A stretch of 64,000 bases of DNA, from NCBI GenBank assembly GCA_963921195.1, contig OY992540.1:23572262-23636261 (forward strand), read 5' to 3'. The notes beneath the pieces were generated by a model that saw only the letters and a list, made by a program, of their open reading frames with translations, did no database searches and was not told where the DNA came from. Shown piece by piece: positions 35,083-46,082 of the stretch. Source of the DNA: Pegoplata infirma (lineage: Eukaryota > Arthropoda > Insecta > Diptera > Anthomyiidae). The first letter of the stretch is position 1. The number at the start of each line of letters is the position of its first letter. Both the position numbers and the translations under genes were made by a program.

Positions 35083-35679
35083 ACAAGTTAAAAAGTCAAA
35101 TTCGGCCTTGCCGAATGTAGTGATACCCTCCACAATTTCAAAAAGGCTATTGCAAAAACTTTTTTTAAAAGGAAATTATTTTTTAAAAAAAAAAAATTTA
35201 AAAAAAAATTTCTGCGGAAAAAAAAATTTTGGTAAAAAAAAAATCAGCTATTTTTTTTCTTTTTTTTTTTTGTAAAAAAATATGTTCGTATTTGTTTAAA
35301 TACCATTTGGTGTTCAATTACATTAATACATGTCAACCAGCATCCGAATTAAAGCATTTTGTATTTTTAGGTTATGTTGAATGTACTAAAATTTTTAGGT
35401 GTCCTTACATTTTCGTTCATAACTTTTGAACCGCTAAACTGATATAGCTCAAATGCAATACCAAACTTCTCAGGAGAACTTCCAATAAATATATTAAGTT
35501 TCATTCATATCCGTTAAGTATTTGGTTGTGATCACCATTTCCACAGACAGACGGACAGACGGATAGACGGATAGACGGATAGACGGACAGACGGACATCG
35601 CTAGAATGTCTTAAAATTGATCGGAATGACAAACTTATATATACAATCTATCACTAACAATAAGTGGAGGGTATAAAAA
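35083..35679 (-). repeat. Hairpin repeat family B, copy B3
   Basis: Starts CAAGTTAAAAAGTCAAATTC with TTCGGCCTTGCCGAA and ends TAAGTGGAGGGTATAAAAA. It has the GGACAGACGGATAGACGGAT tract, and the segment between GATCGG and AATGACAAAC is deleted compared with B2. It lies in the GATGAAAA tract of E4. Confidence 0.75.
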
Positions 35680-36242
35680 TGAATGAAAAAAAATTTGATG
35701 AAAAAGCAAAAAAAAAATGATGAATAAAAAATTTTGATGGAAAAAAAATTTGATGAAGGAAAAAATTAATGAAAAAAAAAAATTTCATGAATAAAAAAAA
35801 AAAAATTTGATGAAAAAAAAATTAATGAAAAAAAAAAAATTGATGAAAAAAAAAATTTGTTAAAAAAAAAATGATAAAGAAAAAAATGATGAAAAAGTTT
35901 GATGAAAAAAAAATTATAAAAAAAGAAAAAAATTGATGAAAAAAAAAATTGATGGAAAAATAAAATTTGATGGAAAAAAAATTAATGAAAAAAAAAAATT
36001 TGATGAAAAAAAAAATTTTGAAAAAAAGAATTTCTTTGTTGAAAAATAATTATGTTACTTTTTATTCACCAGCTGGAGCAAAACGGGTTTATTCACCACG
36101 AGGTGAATTACTATCCAAGTTATCAAAATTTTTGGTTTTAAGAAAATGAAAATAGTAATTCTTGTTTTCTTTTTCGTTAATTGTTAGCTTATATAGTCAA
36201 ACTGAGGTGGCGTCCTGCAACTTTTTTAAAATTAGACACCAG

Positions 36243-37370
36243 GTGCAAAATATTAAGTTTCTAGGACCAATAGTTCAGGAAATATTAAAGTGCCATTTTG
36301 TCCTTTATTTATGATTCTAGCTCGAGGTAATTTCTGCTTTTAATTCCTTAGATTTAAAGGGGGATCAAGTGCTGTAAGGTTTCCCTAAACAAAAAATTAT
36401 AGCCTTTAGTGTATATTTTAATATTATTAGTGCATATTTTAGGCACTTAAAATAATATTTTTTAGTGCATAAAAGTCCTGTCTCTATTCAGGAGTTATGT
36501 TTATTGGAAAACCCAAAATTTCATATATTTGCAAAATATTTCTCATTCTACCCCCACTGTGCACTGTCTGATAGACATGACACAGATACAGACGGTATCA
36601 ACTTAAATGAGATTTTTTTTTAATTTTATAATTTTAAAACGGAGACATTAAATATTATCAATGAGGCGAACGGTGGTTATAAATGCAATTAAAGTATGTT
36701 CTTAGCTTAATGTTTAAAATGCAAATATTGATGATTATTTTTAATATAAAAATTAAAAAAAAATACTAATAATGCGTCGTAGTAATGCTGTTCTAAATGT
36801 TGTATGTTAAAAATAGAATTATCTGTTACAAGTATATTGAATGGCATTTATTTAATTGAAAAACAATAGTCCAACAAAATTATAATTTTTTTTCTTTCAG
36901 TACTTGCGGAAATATTAAGAGCACTGAAAATCGTTCTTAAGAGAAATAAAAGCTGGAAGACAGGATTTGATAATCGTCAAATCAATCAAAAAGCAGCTGA
37001 AACTTCAGCCAACTAAATCCACTAAATTTGTTTAGCAAAATTATATTTTACCTACGGTCAACAAATCCAATTTTTTTCCTTGACCCTTTCATAGAGCAAT
37101 CCGATCATCTTAATCGATCAATGTTTTGGTTTTTTAGAAAATGTTCACTAAACACTCTATATTTTGTAACGAAGGGCGTTAAAATGTTCCGATTTTTCTC
37201 AAATTAAGTTTGAGAAAGCTTTAAAGCTTATCTCTATGAAATTTTCTATGCAAAAAAATTTGTTGGCAAATTTTAAAGGCAATATTTCAACTGATTTCAG
37301 AAATTTTTTGATATTCGTATTCAGCATGCCAAAATTAAAAAAAAAAAAAAAATAAAGTCCTTTTTATACC
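36243..37370. other. Non-coding stretch with a dispersed repeat fragment
   Basis: 36243-37050 shows no gene, RNA or closed inverted repeat. 37060-37340 has AACGAAGGGCGTTAAAATG and GATATTCGTATTCAGCATGC, shared with the repeat block near 20330-20480. Confidence 0.45.
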
Positions 37371-37994
37371 CTCCACTTAGTGATAGAGGGTATATATAAG
37401 TTTGTCATTCCGTTTGTAACTCATCGAAATATCGGTCTGGGACCCCATAAAGTATATATATTCATGATGCCCGATCGATTTTAAGACATTCTAGCGATGT
37501 CCGTCTGTCCGTCTGTCCGTCTGTCCGTCTGTCTGTGGAAAATGCTCTCGCGGACAAAATATTGCACAGAGATGACTGATACTTAACATATATATTGGAA
37601 GTTCTCCCGAGAAGTTTGGTATTGCATTTGAGCGATATCGGTTCAGCGGTTCAAAAGTTATGAACGAAAATGTAAGCACACCTCAAAAATTTCAGTACAT
37701 TCAACATAACCTAAAAATACAAAATGCTCTAATTCGGCTTCTGGTTGACATATGTGAACATAATTGAGCACCAAATGGTATTTCAACAAGTACGAACATA
37801 TTTTTTGACAAAAAAAGAAAAAAATCGCGGATTTTTTTTTATTTACCAAAATTTTTTTTCGCGGAAATTTTTTTTTAATTTTTTTTTTTTTAAAGTAATT
37901 TCCTTTTAAATAAAGTTGTTTGCAATAATCTTTTTGAAATTGTGGAGGGTATCACTACATTCGGCAAGGCCGAATTTAACTTTTTTACTTGTTG
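37371..37994 (+). repeat. Hairpin repeat family B, copy B4
   Basis: Full B structure: TATACCCTCCACTTAGTGAT with GAGGGTATA, GTAACTCATCGAAATATCGG, a GTCC/GTCT tract, GGTTCAGCGGTTCAAAAGTT, and a tail with TGTGGAGGGTATCAC, TTCGGCAAGGCCGAA and TTTTTTACTTGTT. The best-preserved B copy in the window. Confidence 0.8.
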
Positions 37995-38404
37995 TTATTA
38001 AAAAATGTAAAAATGTAAAACGTTTAAAATAACCAGGGTTGGCAACCGAAACGAATAACGGTATTGGTAACGGTATTGGTATTACATATTTTTTATATCG
38101 GTAACGGTAAAGGTAACGGTATTTTGGAGTATTTAGGTAACGGTTAATCGTTACCGAAACAACAATACCGGTACGTACCGGTATTGTGAATAAAATTTAC
38201 AAAACATGTTAAAAAGTCACAAATTTGTTAAAAACATGTCAAAAATCAAAAATTTATTTAATAAAATTAAAAAATCGGACACATTTAGTGCATTTTCAAC
38301 ATATAATTATATAGACTATTAATTAACTCAGAATTTAATTAAAATATTCACGCATAATTGTAATACAACAAATAAATTATTGATTTTTTACGTGTTTACT
38401 AGCA

Positions 38405-38950
38405 GAAATATCTGCATTTGAGCCATTTAAGAAATCTGCTGATTTTTGCTGACGAGCTCAATTTCTGTCTGGATAAAACAGGTAGAGTTTGCAGAAAAAT
38501 CTGTCAAGACCTCAGATAAATATGCTGATTTAAGATGAAAAATCTTCTGATTTCAGATTAACAACCTGAACATCGAAATTGTATTTTATTTAAGTAAAAA
38601 ATACTTTTTTGTTAAAAATGTTATAAAAGAAGCGAAGTTTTTCAATAAACTTTAATTTTTTTTTAATAAATTTTTTTTTCAAGAAAATTTTCTTACAAAC
38701 AGTAAAATTTCTGTAAAATTATTAAATAGTCAGCTGATTTTTTTTTCACATTTGAGCAATTTTAAGTTTAAATCGTTTAAATTATTTGATCAAAAATATT
38801 TTTTTAAAATCAGCATTTTTTTTTAAATTTAATGACAGAGAATTAAGTTAAATTATTCATTTTAGCAGAAAAAATGCGGTAACAGCTTTCTAATTCAAAC
38901 TGAAAGTTGTTTTACAGTTTTTTGGAAAGAGTTTTTCTTCAGACTGTACG
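38405..38950. repeat. Diverged copy of the AGCAGA MITE
   Basis: Shares TTTGAGCCATTTAAGAAATC, AAATCTGCTGATTTT and, at the other end, TAATTCAAACTGAAAG and AGAGTTTTTCTTC with the intact MITE at 61512-62162. Borders are not resolved; the tRNA-like module is not seen. Confidence 0.5.
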
Positions 38951-38988
38951 ACTTGGGCCCATTATGTATTGAACTCCAGAGAATCACT

Positions 38989-39093
38989 TCTCCAAGCTTA
39001 CCTGCGTGGATGACAACGCCAGCAACACTTGAGCGATTTAGGTTTGTCTCTTCTTTTATATTCCCGCTGAAAAATGCTTACATTACGTGGCAC
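38989..39093 (+). pseudogene. Possible relic of a hAT transposase C-terminal motif
   Basis: One plus frame reads TTPATLERFRFVSS, which resembles the PATS..ER.FS motif of the hAT dimerisation region, followed by a stop near 39093. It sits inside a hAT-ended element, where such a relic would be expected. The match is short and could be chance. Confidence 0.25.
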
Positions 39094-39451
39094 TAATTTT
39101 TCTCTTCAGAAATTTTTAGGTAAATTGCGAGTGTAATCATTGGCTGGATAGATTTTTTCATTGTTTTTGCCCAAATAAAATTCCGATTTACAATGAACAA
39201 CATTTTTTTTTTACGTACATTAAAAAATTTTACTTTGTTTTTATCTGCAAAAAATTTAAAATAAGTAATATTAAGACAACCGAAACAAAACCGATATAAT
39301 ACCGGTAAAAATCCGAATAAAGGTAATGGTTTTTTATCGGTAACGGTATTGAACATTTTTTATTTCGGTATTGGTAACGGTAGTCAATATTAAAGGGTTT
39401 TTAATCGGTAACGGTATTGAAAGGGTAACGGTAGCCAACACTGAAAATAAC

Positions 39452-40620
39452 AGATGTTGAGACGTTTTTCGTGAAGAAATTATTTTTTAAAGGAAAAATG
39501 TCTCAGAATATAAGACTTTACGAAAAATGTCTCACAAGATTCTAAATCTGAGAATTTTTTAATAGAAGAAATTCTTCCTGCATTAAAAATATCCGATTTT
39601 GAGACATTTTTCGTGAATTTTTTTTGTATAGGGAAAAAGTCTCAGAATATAAAACTTCTTCTTTACGAAAAATGTCTCAGAATCTGAAACTTTTTGCGTA
39701 TAGAAAAATTTTCAAATTCTAAGAAATTTTTTTCCACAGAAAGTCTCAGATTCTAAGACATTTTACTATAGAAAAAGTCTCATATTTTAAAGCATTATTG
39801 AGACATTTTTCCTATAGAGATCTCTGATGATTAGATTAGTTTCGTACTGAAAATATTTTAGATTCTGAGACCTTTTTTCTATAGAAAAATTCTTGGATTT
39901 TTCGACCTTTTTCCAATAGAAAAAGTCTCAGATTCTAGACCCTTTTCCAATAGAAAAAGTCTCAGATTCTAGACCGTTTTCCTAAAGAAAAATTTCAAAT
40001 TCCGAGATCTTATTCCTAAAGAAAAAGGCGTAGATTCTCAGACCTTTTTCCTAAAGAAAAGTATCAGATTCTGAGAGGTTTTTCTTATATATTCTTATTC
40101 TGGCACTTTTTCTCTAAAGAAGAAGTGCCAGATTCTGAGACCTTTTTCTGATTCTGAAATCTTTTCCTATTCTAAGACATTTTTTTATAGAAAAGTTTGA
40201 GATTCTTTGACCCTTTCCTAAAGAAAAAATCCCAGATTCGGAAATGATTTTTCGACCTTTTAAGACCTTTTTTCTATAGAAAGGTCATAGATTCTGAGAT
40301 CTGCTTCCTATAGAAAAAGTCTGAGATTCTGAGACTTTTTCTGAGATTCTGAGACCTTATTCCTATAAAAAAATCTTAGATTCTAATACCTTTTTCCGTA
40401 GAAAAAGTCTCATATTCTGCGACCTTCTTCCAATTCAGTATGTTTCCACTTCTAAGACTATTTTTCAACAATAAATAGTCTCAGACTATGACACCTTTTT
40501 CTTTTTTAAAAATACGCAGATTTTGAGACCTTTTTCCTTAAAATAAGTCTCAAATTCAGAAATTCTGAGACTTTTTTCCAATAGAAAAATTATAAACATT
40601 TTTAAGATTTTAAGATATTT
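39452..40620. repeat. Degenerate palindromic minisatellite (GTCTCAGATTCTGAGAC)
   Basis: About 1.2 kb of repeats, each around 35-45 bp, built from AAAAGTCTCAGATTCTGAGA and CCTTTTTCCTATAG words. Each unit is itself a near-palindrome. Units differ in length and have many substitutions, so the array is old. No coding frame crosses it. Confidence 0.75.
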
Positions 40621-40888
40621 TTCCTATTGCTATGTAGGAGACAAACATTTTTTATACAAACCATATTTTTTTTTTATTTTTTTTTTTTTTTTTAAAAGAA
40701 GCAACACTCAGGCAATGCTACCTATCAATTACCAATGTAACCGTGATGCTTCTTTCGGAAAGCGGATATAAGAGAGATGAAAGATTTGAAAGATAGAAGG
40801 GCTTCAGTATGGCAACACTGTAATTGCGAGTGTTAATAATTTTGAGTACAGTTGTTGCATCGCCATCTGTTATTGATCTGGCGAATTA
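40621..40888. other. Short mixed-composition stretch
   Basis: A T tract followed by higher-complexity sequence (GGCAATGCTACCTATCAATT, CATCGCCATCTGTT). It could be host DNA; no gene is recognised. Confidence 0.35.
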
Positions 40889-41120
40889 CCCAGCAAAAAC
40901 TTGGTAACGGGTACCCCTTCCTGTCTCGCTTACGTGGTAATGGCTTTGAATACTACTAATTACCATTAGCATTACATTGCGCCAAAAAAGGCAAAATGTG
41001 GTTACCTCCAATGACATCACCGTGTTAAAGTAATTAACATTGAAATTGGGAGGTAACTAGTTACTCATATTTTTGCTAACCCCTTAAGTTAATTACATGG
41101 TAAGCGAAGTTTTTGCTGGG
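40889..41120. mobile_element. 232-bp CCCAGCAAAAACTT MITE, TA duplication
   Basis: Ends CCCAGCAAAAACTTGGTAAC and, inverted, CCCAGCAAAAACTTCGCTTA, with TA at 40887-40888 and 41121-41122. Similar in length and end words to the MITE at 56550-56779. Confidence 0.8.
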
Positions 41121-41263
41121 TAGTTTTGAAGCTGTGTTTATAGCCATTATTTTATTATTTTACTTCGTTGACGTTTTCTAGTGCTATTTATCAACGAAGG
41201 AGGGTGCTGCGATATATATTAGTTATAAATAGAAACTAATAAATATCTGAAAAAAATATTGTT

Positions 41264-41337
41264 CTGCCTGAGCTGAGAATCGAACCCAGGCTTGCTGGCT
41301 AGTAGTCCAAAGCGCTAACCACTAAGCCACAGCACCC
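41264..41337 (-). other. tRNA-like sequence, isolated
   Basis: On the minus strand, TGGCTTAGTGGTTAGC (A box) and GGGTTCGATTC (B box) have correct spacing. The T stem CTGGG/CTCAG pairs fully with a TTCGATT loop. The acceptor halves (GGTGCTG and CTCAGGC) do not pair, and the anticodon arm is irregular. This is a tRNA pseudogene or SINE head, not a normal tRNA. No SINE body was recognised downstream. Confidence 0.55.
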
Positions 41338-41600
41338 AAAATAATAAGATTGACAGATATTTTTCACAGAAAATTTTCAGATTAATTTACCTTGTCCTTA
41401 AAAAATTTAAAAACTTTCCTTATTAAAATTTTCAGATTTTTTTCTATGAAAAATTTTTGGACTTCGGAATTTTTTTTAGAAAATTTCCTTTTTTCTTCGT
41501 TTTCTTTCCTTTTTTCTTCTTTTTTCAATTGTTTTTCCTCTTTTTTTCTTTTCGAAATTTGTTCTGGGTGGGGAAATTTCCCCTTCCCCCCCCCTTGTAA
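41338..41600. other. T/C-rich tract
   Basis: Pyrimidine-rich run (TTTCTTTTTTCAATTG, CCTTCCCCCCCCC) with no gene. Frames on either strand are low-complexity. Confidence 0.55.
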
Positions 41601-41990
41601 CCGCGCATGATTTAAATTTTAACGGAATCGGACAAGTTCTTCTTGTATCCCCCATACAAACCACCATCTCAAGAATCACATAAATCTCTCAAAATTCATG
41701 AAAATTGGAAATATTTCATCAAAATTTTGTTTGTAGGTGTTAAACGTGTGGTTTGGTGGTCTAATCAATGCTGAATATAATTGGACTATTTTTGGACTTA
41801 GACCCATATAAAAAATGTTGCCCGATATTCAGTAAAATCGGTCTATTGGCAACAAAAATAAGCAAACTTCACTCAAATTTTGTCTGTGTATGTTTTATAT
41901 ACTAATTAAAGATCTAACGAAATATGGATATAATCGGTCAATGTTTGGACTTGGGACCTATTTTCGGAAAACACTGGTGTAGGGTATCTC
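41601..41990. repeat. Dispersed repeat family G, copy near 41.8 kb
   Basis: Contains ACGGAATCGGACAAGTTC, CCCATACAAACCACC and ATAATCGGTCAATGTTTG, in the order seen at 9170-9725. No ends were found. Confidence 0.5.
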
Positions 41991-42019
41991 TGGTCGGGGT
42001 TGACCAACTATAACTTTCT

Positions 42020-42370
42020 TACATGTTTTATTTTAGATTTGTGTTCATCGAATCAATTTTAATAAATTTGGTGTATTGCACAGTTATTTTTAAAATTTTC
42101 AAAGCCCAAAACTTCGATCGCCGGGCGCCACGAGTTAATTTTATCCGATTGGCCTCAAATTTGTACCACATAATTTTTAAGTTTAGTAGAATAAAAATTT
42201 GTCCGGACACTTGGGTAAATTAAAAATTTAAGAAAAAATTTTACTCTAATGTAAAAGAAATTTTATAATCATTATATTTTGAGTAAGGTTCTTTTAGCTC
42301 GAGGTCATTTTTCATTTACTAATTAAATCCATGATATTCTCAAAAAATATTTTTCAAGAAAATTATTTTT
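42020..42370. repeat. Two dispersed repeat fragments (ACTTCGATCGCCGGG and CTCGAG-core)
   Basis: 42085-42215 matches the right part of the hAT-type element 19962-21939 (CGGGCGCCACGAGTTAATTT). 42240-42370 carries TTTTAGCTCGAGGTCATTTT, part of a core also in 19042-19951, near 47480-47570 and near 53650-53740. Confidence 0.5.
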
Positions 42371-43463
42371 CTGTTTAATTTTTATTACATGTTTAAATAC
42401 GTGTAATTTTTTTGAGTTTTTACTTTAATCGCGAAGCGGGAGGGTAAGGAAATTTTTGATTATCACGAAAATTTTATGGAGTTATTTTGATACCCAATAG
42501 AAACCTTTTGGACCTATTTCAGTTCAAACAAAAAATAAAAGTAAAAATGGATACGGCCTAATGTATAATTACTTGAAAACTGTACAAGAGGCGTATGTAT
42601 ACCTTATTTTGTTATTGCCTTTAAATAACAATCATACGTAACGGGGTAAAGTGGTTTATTCATAACGCTTATATGCAATTTTGAGTTTGGACGCTGGACT
42701 CCACCATCAAGGGCCTTAAAACAGGACGTATTTAGTATACAAATACTTTAAATGCTTAAAAATCACCAAATACGTAAAAAAAATCTAGCAAAAAATCTAA
42801 AAAAAACCTTGAGTGTTTTGTAATGGGAAATATTAACTTTCAATTGGTTTTGGTTTCACCCCATTCCGATTTGGAAAGTTCAATTTTCACTGTGTTAAAA
42901 TTTCTACGAATTAGGTTTAATAAAAAAATTTCAATAATTGAAAAATTAAAATCCCGCAATTTTTTTATGCTTTTAATTTAATACTATTTTGTATACTTTT
43001 TAACATTAATCATTAGTTTTCTTATCAAATTGTTTTTATAATTGTATTTGATAACAAATCATTGACAATTTGTTTATTTTTTTCCTTTAATGCAATTTAT
43101 TTACATCAAAGATGGAAGTTATGCATCGAGTGGTGTATTAAAAATAAGTTTTGTAACTGGCATTCAGTTAATTGCCAAGTGTAATAATATTGAAGTACAA
43201 AACTTTGCGAGGAAAGTTCAAAAGTGAATGTCAACACTTTAGAGTTTTAAAACCGTTCAACTTAAGAATAATATTTATGTCACACTAACTTAAACATAAA
43301 TTGGAGTACTTTTAAAATCATCAGATAATGTTAAATTTACATAAGCATTAATATATCTAATTAAGAATTAACTCCTAAGTAAATTCTATGAAATTGTATA
43401 TCAAATTAAAAATTCCCATCCTGGAATTACATGGTGTTTTAAGTAAGTGCATATATTATTAAT
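42371..43463. other. Non-coding stretch, no feature seen
   Basis: No protein-like frame, RNA gene or closed inverted repeat. Could be host DNA. Confidence 0.4.
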
Positions 43464-43822
43464 AGGGCAAGTATTTTTATGCAAATGCATGTTTTTACTG
43501 CAAATTTTTAATATAATATAAATAGAAAATTTATTCTAATCAACAAATTTTTAACATAGTAGCATCGATATATAGTTTTTTTTTTTTTTTAATTTTTTGT
43601 ACAACTGTATACTTCTGCATATTTTCATATAAATTGCACAATTGTCACAATTATTACATATTTTTTGAACCGTAATTCAAATCCAAAACCGATTACTAGT
43701 TCTCAAAATTCTTAAAAAGCTAAAATGTTCTTCAAACACTAATTTATGCAAACACATCCAATATTTATAAATAAGCAATGAATTTTTAAATGCATATTTC
43801 TGAAAACAAAAGTACTTGCCCT
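43464..43822. mobile_element. Small palindromic element with AGGGCAAGTA ends
   Basis: AGGGCAAGTATTTTTATGCA at the left and, inverted, AGGGCAAGTACTTTTGTT at the right, 359 bp apart. The inner word AAATGCAT is inverted too. Target duplication could not be fixed. Confidence 0.5.
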
Positions 43823-44038
43823 TTTTATTAAATAACATTTAAAAATTGACTTTCTCTTTTATTTTGTTTTTACTTTAATACGTAACAATATGATTTATTT
43901 ATAAATAAAAAATGTAAATATATTTTTTAAAAAAATCATAACACACAGTTTCAATTTGACCTATATTTTCAATTAGCTTCAACTTGTTGTGGTGTTCTGA
44001 AATGAAATATGTAAGAGAACTTTTTCAAAAATAGTATA

Positions 44039-44362
44039 CATGAGGCATTCCACACCAAATGTGTCGCTATAGAAAAACATGTCGTCGCTGCGCCTAAAAA
44101 TTGAGTCATGTGTTTTTCAAATTTTTTCAAAGAGGCCCAAGAAACAGCATTTTTTGGTCCTTTTGCAGTACCATTTAGAAGTCAACTTTAAATCAATATA
44201 AAATTTATAATATTGGTTTACTATTTATGTGAAGCTTTTTTCATAAAAGTACCGCGAAAGATCCAAATTTGGCTGTTTCTTAGGCCTCTTCAAAAATAAA
44301 ATTTTAACACATGACTCCATTTTTAGGCGCAGCGACGATGTGTCCCATGAATTTCTAAATTG
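44039..44362. mobile_element. Fold-back with GTCGTCGCTGCGCCTAAAA arms
   Basis: The left CGTCGCTGCGCCTAAAAATT and right TTTTTAGGCGCAGCGACGAT are inverse, as are the inner words around AAGAAACAG and CTGTTTCTTAGGCC. The arms meet near 44200. Ends are approximate. Confidence 0.6.
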
Positions 44363-44397
44363 GTTGTATTGACAGCCCTATATGGAACATATTTAAA

Positions 44398-44760
44398 TTT
44401 GTGTCGAGTTGACTTGATTAAATATTTATCAAATTAAAATGGAATGCATCATAATCTCAAAAGTTTGCGTTCTTGTATATGGGCTATCTATTAAATTTTT
44501 TTTTTTTTTAATTTAAATTTATCAAAAATCCGGCCATTTTTTTTTAGACAAACATCTAAACTAAAAAAAAAATAAAAACGAAAAAAAATTTCCGGATTTT
44601 TGATAAATTGACTTTTTAAAAAATTAGAAATATCACAACGAGTTCTGAAATTTTTAATCTATAGCCCATACAAAAATATACAAGAATGCAAATTTTTGAG
44701 ATTATTTTGCATTTCGCTTTAATTTGATAAATATCACTTTGCTCGAATTTGACACTTTTT
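44398..44760. mobile_element. Fold-back with ATTTATCAAATTAAA arms
   Basis: ATATTTATCAAATTAAAATG and CATAATCTCAAAAGTTTGCG on the left have inverse partners near 44690-44740. The hinge lies near 44570, between ATCAAAAATCCGG and CCGGATTTTTGAT. No coding frame. Confidence 0.6.
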
Positions 44761-44765
44761 TTTAA

Positions 44766-45594
44766 CAAGCTGGACACCCTTCTGGTAAAGTTAATTCGAG
44801 TACGCTGAATTCAATGGTGCTAGCCGTTTTTCGAAGTTAGCGCTCGTATTCGCGATATTCGCGATTTAAAATTTTGATGCTCAAGTACAATAAAACCGAT
44901 ATTTTTTAACTTTAGCGATAGCTTTTAAATTTAAAACCATTTAAGTCTGTTAAACTAGCATAACAAACCAAAATACCGTGAATTTATTTCGCGAAAAACA
45001 TATTTTGGTCGCGAAAAATCGTTACTTTCTGGAAATATTTGGTCAATACAAATATTTTTAGTTTGATTTGAAATACCGACATCCATCTGGTAAAACTAGT
45101 TTATATACACTAAATCCTATTGCAATATCAGTTTTTTTTTTTTCAAAGTTAGCGTATGTATTAGCGATATTCGCGATTATTTTTATTTTTTTTTAAGTAA
45201 AAAAAAAAAAATTTATATATTTATTAAACTCCATTTTTATTAAACTCAATTGACAATACAAAAAAAAAAATTTTATTCGCGGAAATTTTTTTTTCGCGAT
45301 ATTTTTTCGCGAAAATTTGTTTTCGAAATTTTTTTTATTTTGCTATTAATTTATTAAAATGTGTAGAAAACGATACATTGCAGACACAAAATTTTTCGAA
45401 AAAAAAATTTTTCGCGGATTTTTTTTTCGCGAAAATTTATATTTAAAAACTATAAAAATTTAATTTTTGTTACACTTTAGCTTTACAATTTTAAATCGCG
45501 AATATAGCGAATACGAGCGCTAACTTCGAAAAACGTGTAGCACCATTGAATTCAGCGTACCTGAATTAGCTTTACCAGCGGTTTGCCCAGCTTA
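44766..45594. mobile_element. Palindromic element flanked by TTAA, TTCGCG words inside
   Basis: The left end CAAGCTGGACACCC follows TTAA; the right end, inverted, TAAGCTGGGCAAACC, is also next to TTAA. Arms of about 120 bp share GCTGAATTCAATGGTGCTA and GCGCTCGTATTCGC. The middle is full of TTTTTCGCGAAAA words. TTAA duplication is typical of piggyBac, but the ends are not the usual CCC, so the class is open. Confidence 0.6.
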
Positions 45595-45798
45595 TTAATT
45601 TTTGCGACTAGCACAGTGTAATTTAAATAATATCAAAATCATTAAGACATTTGAATAAATTCACTAAAACAATATAAACAAAAAATATCCTTGTTGCTCC
45701 GGCTGTTACTTAAACCCATGGGAATTTTTTTTTTCAATTGCATTCCAGAATTTTCTCCCAAATGTATTTCAAATTGTTTGAATTACATTTTCAAATAA

Positions 45799-46082
45799 CC
45801 CAGTTGGCAAAATAAAATCACACCTGACATACTGCTGACACTCCCTTTATGAAATCGCTGACATCTTCATACAATTTTTCAAAATGTCATCAATGACATG
45901 TCAGCAGTTGGTCAGCAGTGTCTACCAGTATCGGTGGCCACTAATAATTCGTTTAAACAACCACTGACCCATTGCTGACATGTCATTGATGACATTTTGA
46001 AAAATTGTATGAAGATGTCAGCAATTTTATAAAGGGAGAGTCAGCAGTATGTCAGCTGTGATTTTTTTTTTTGCCGACTGGG
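45799..46082. mobile_element. 284-bp palindromic MITE with CCCAGTYGGCAAAA ends
   Basis: Nearly perfect inverse arms of about 110-130 bp: CTGACATACTGCTGACACTC at the left pairs with GAGTCAGCAGTATGTCAG at the right. CAAAATGTCATCAATGACAT is also inverted. The hinge region GTGTCTACCAGTATCGGTGG is short. Confidence 0.75.

Larger units (their letters stand above)
32760..36242 (+). mobile_element. Composite GATGAAAA-tract element E4, with nested insertions
   Basis: The head is GCCTTCGAATTTTGTACTCT; the parts rejoin across the hAT insertion at 33025-34672 (TSD TCGGCACC) and across hairpin repeat B3. GATGAAAA tracts lie at about 34800-35082 and 35690-36030; a decayed palindrome (CACCAGCTGGAGC) is near 36067. 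It is cut off after ATTAGACACCAG, lacking the CATTATCATG tail. No coding sequence. Confidence 0.65.
38034..39443. mobile_element. hAT-type element with CAGGGTTGGC ends, perfect TSD
   Basis: Ends CAGGGTTGGCAACCGAAACG and, inverted, CAGTGTTGGCTACCGTTACC, with AAAATAAC at 38026-38033 and 39444-39451. Many GGTAACGGTA words lie just inside both ends. The middle contains a diverged AGCAGA-type element (38405-38950) and a possible transposase relic. Non-autonomous. Confidence 0.85.

Noticed and set aside
44766..45594. Firm piggyBac assignment from TTAA flanks
   Set aside because: The ends do not begin with CCC and TTAA is frequent in AT-rich DNA; kept only as a possibility.
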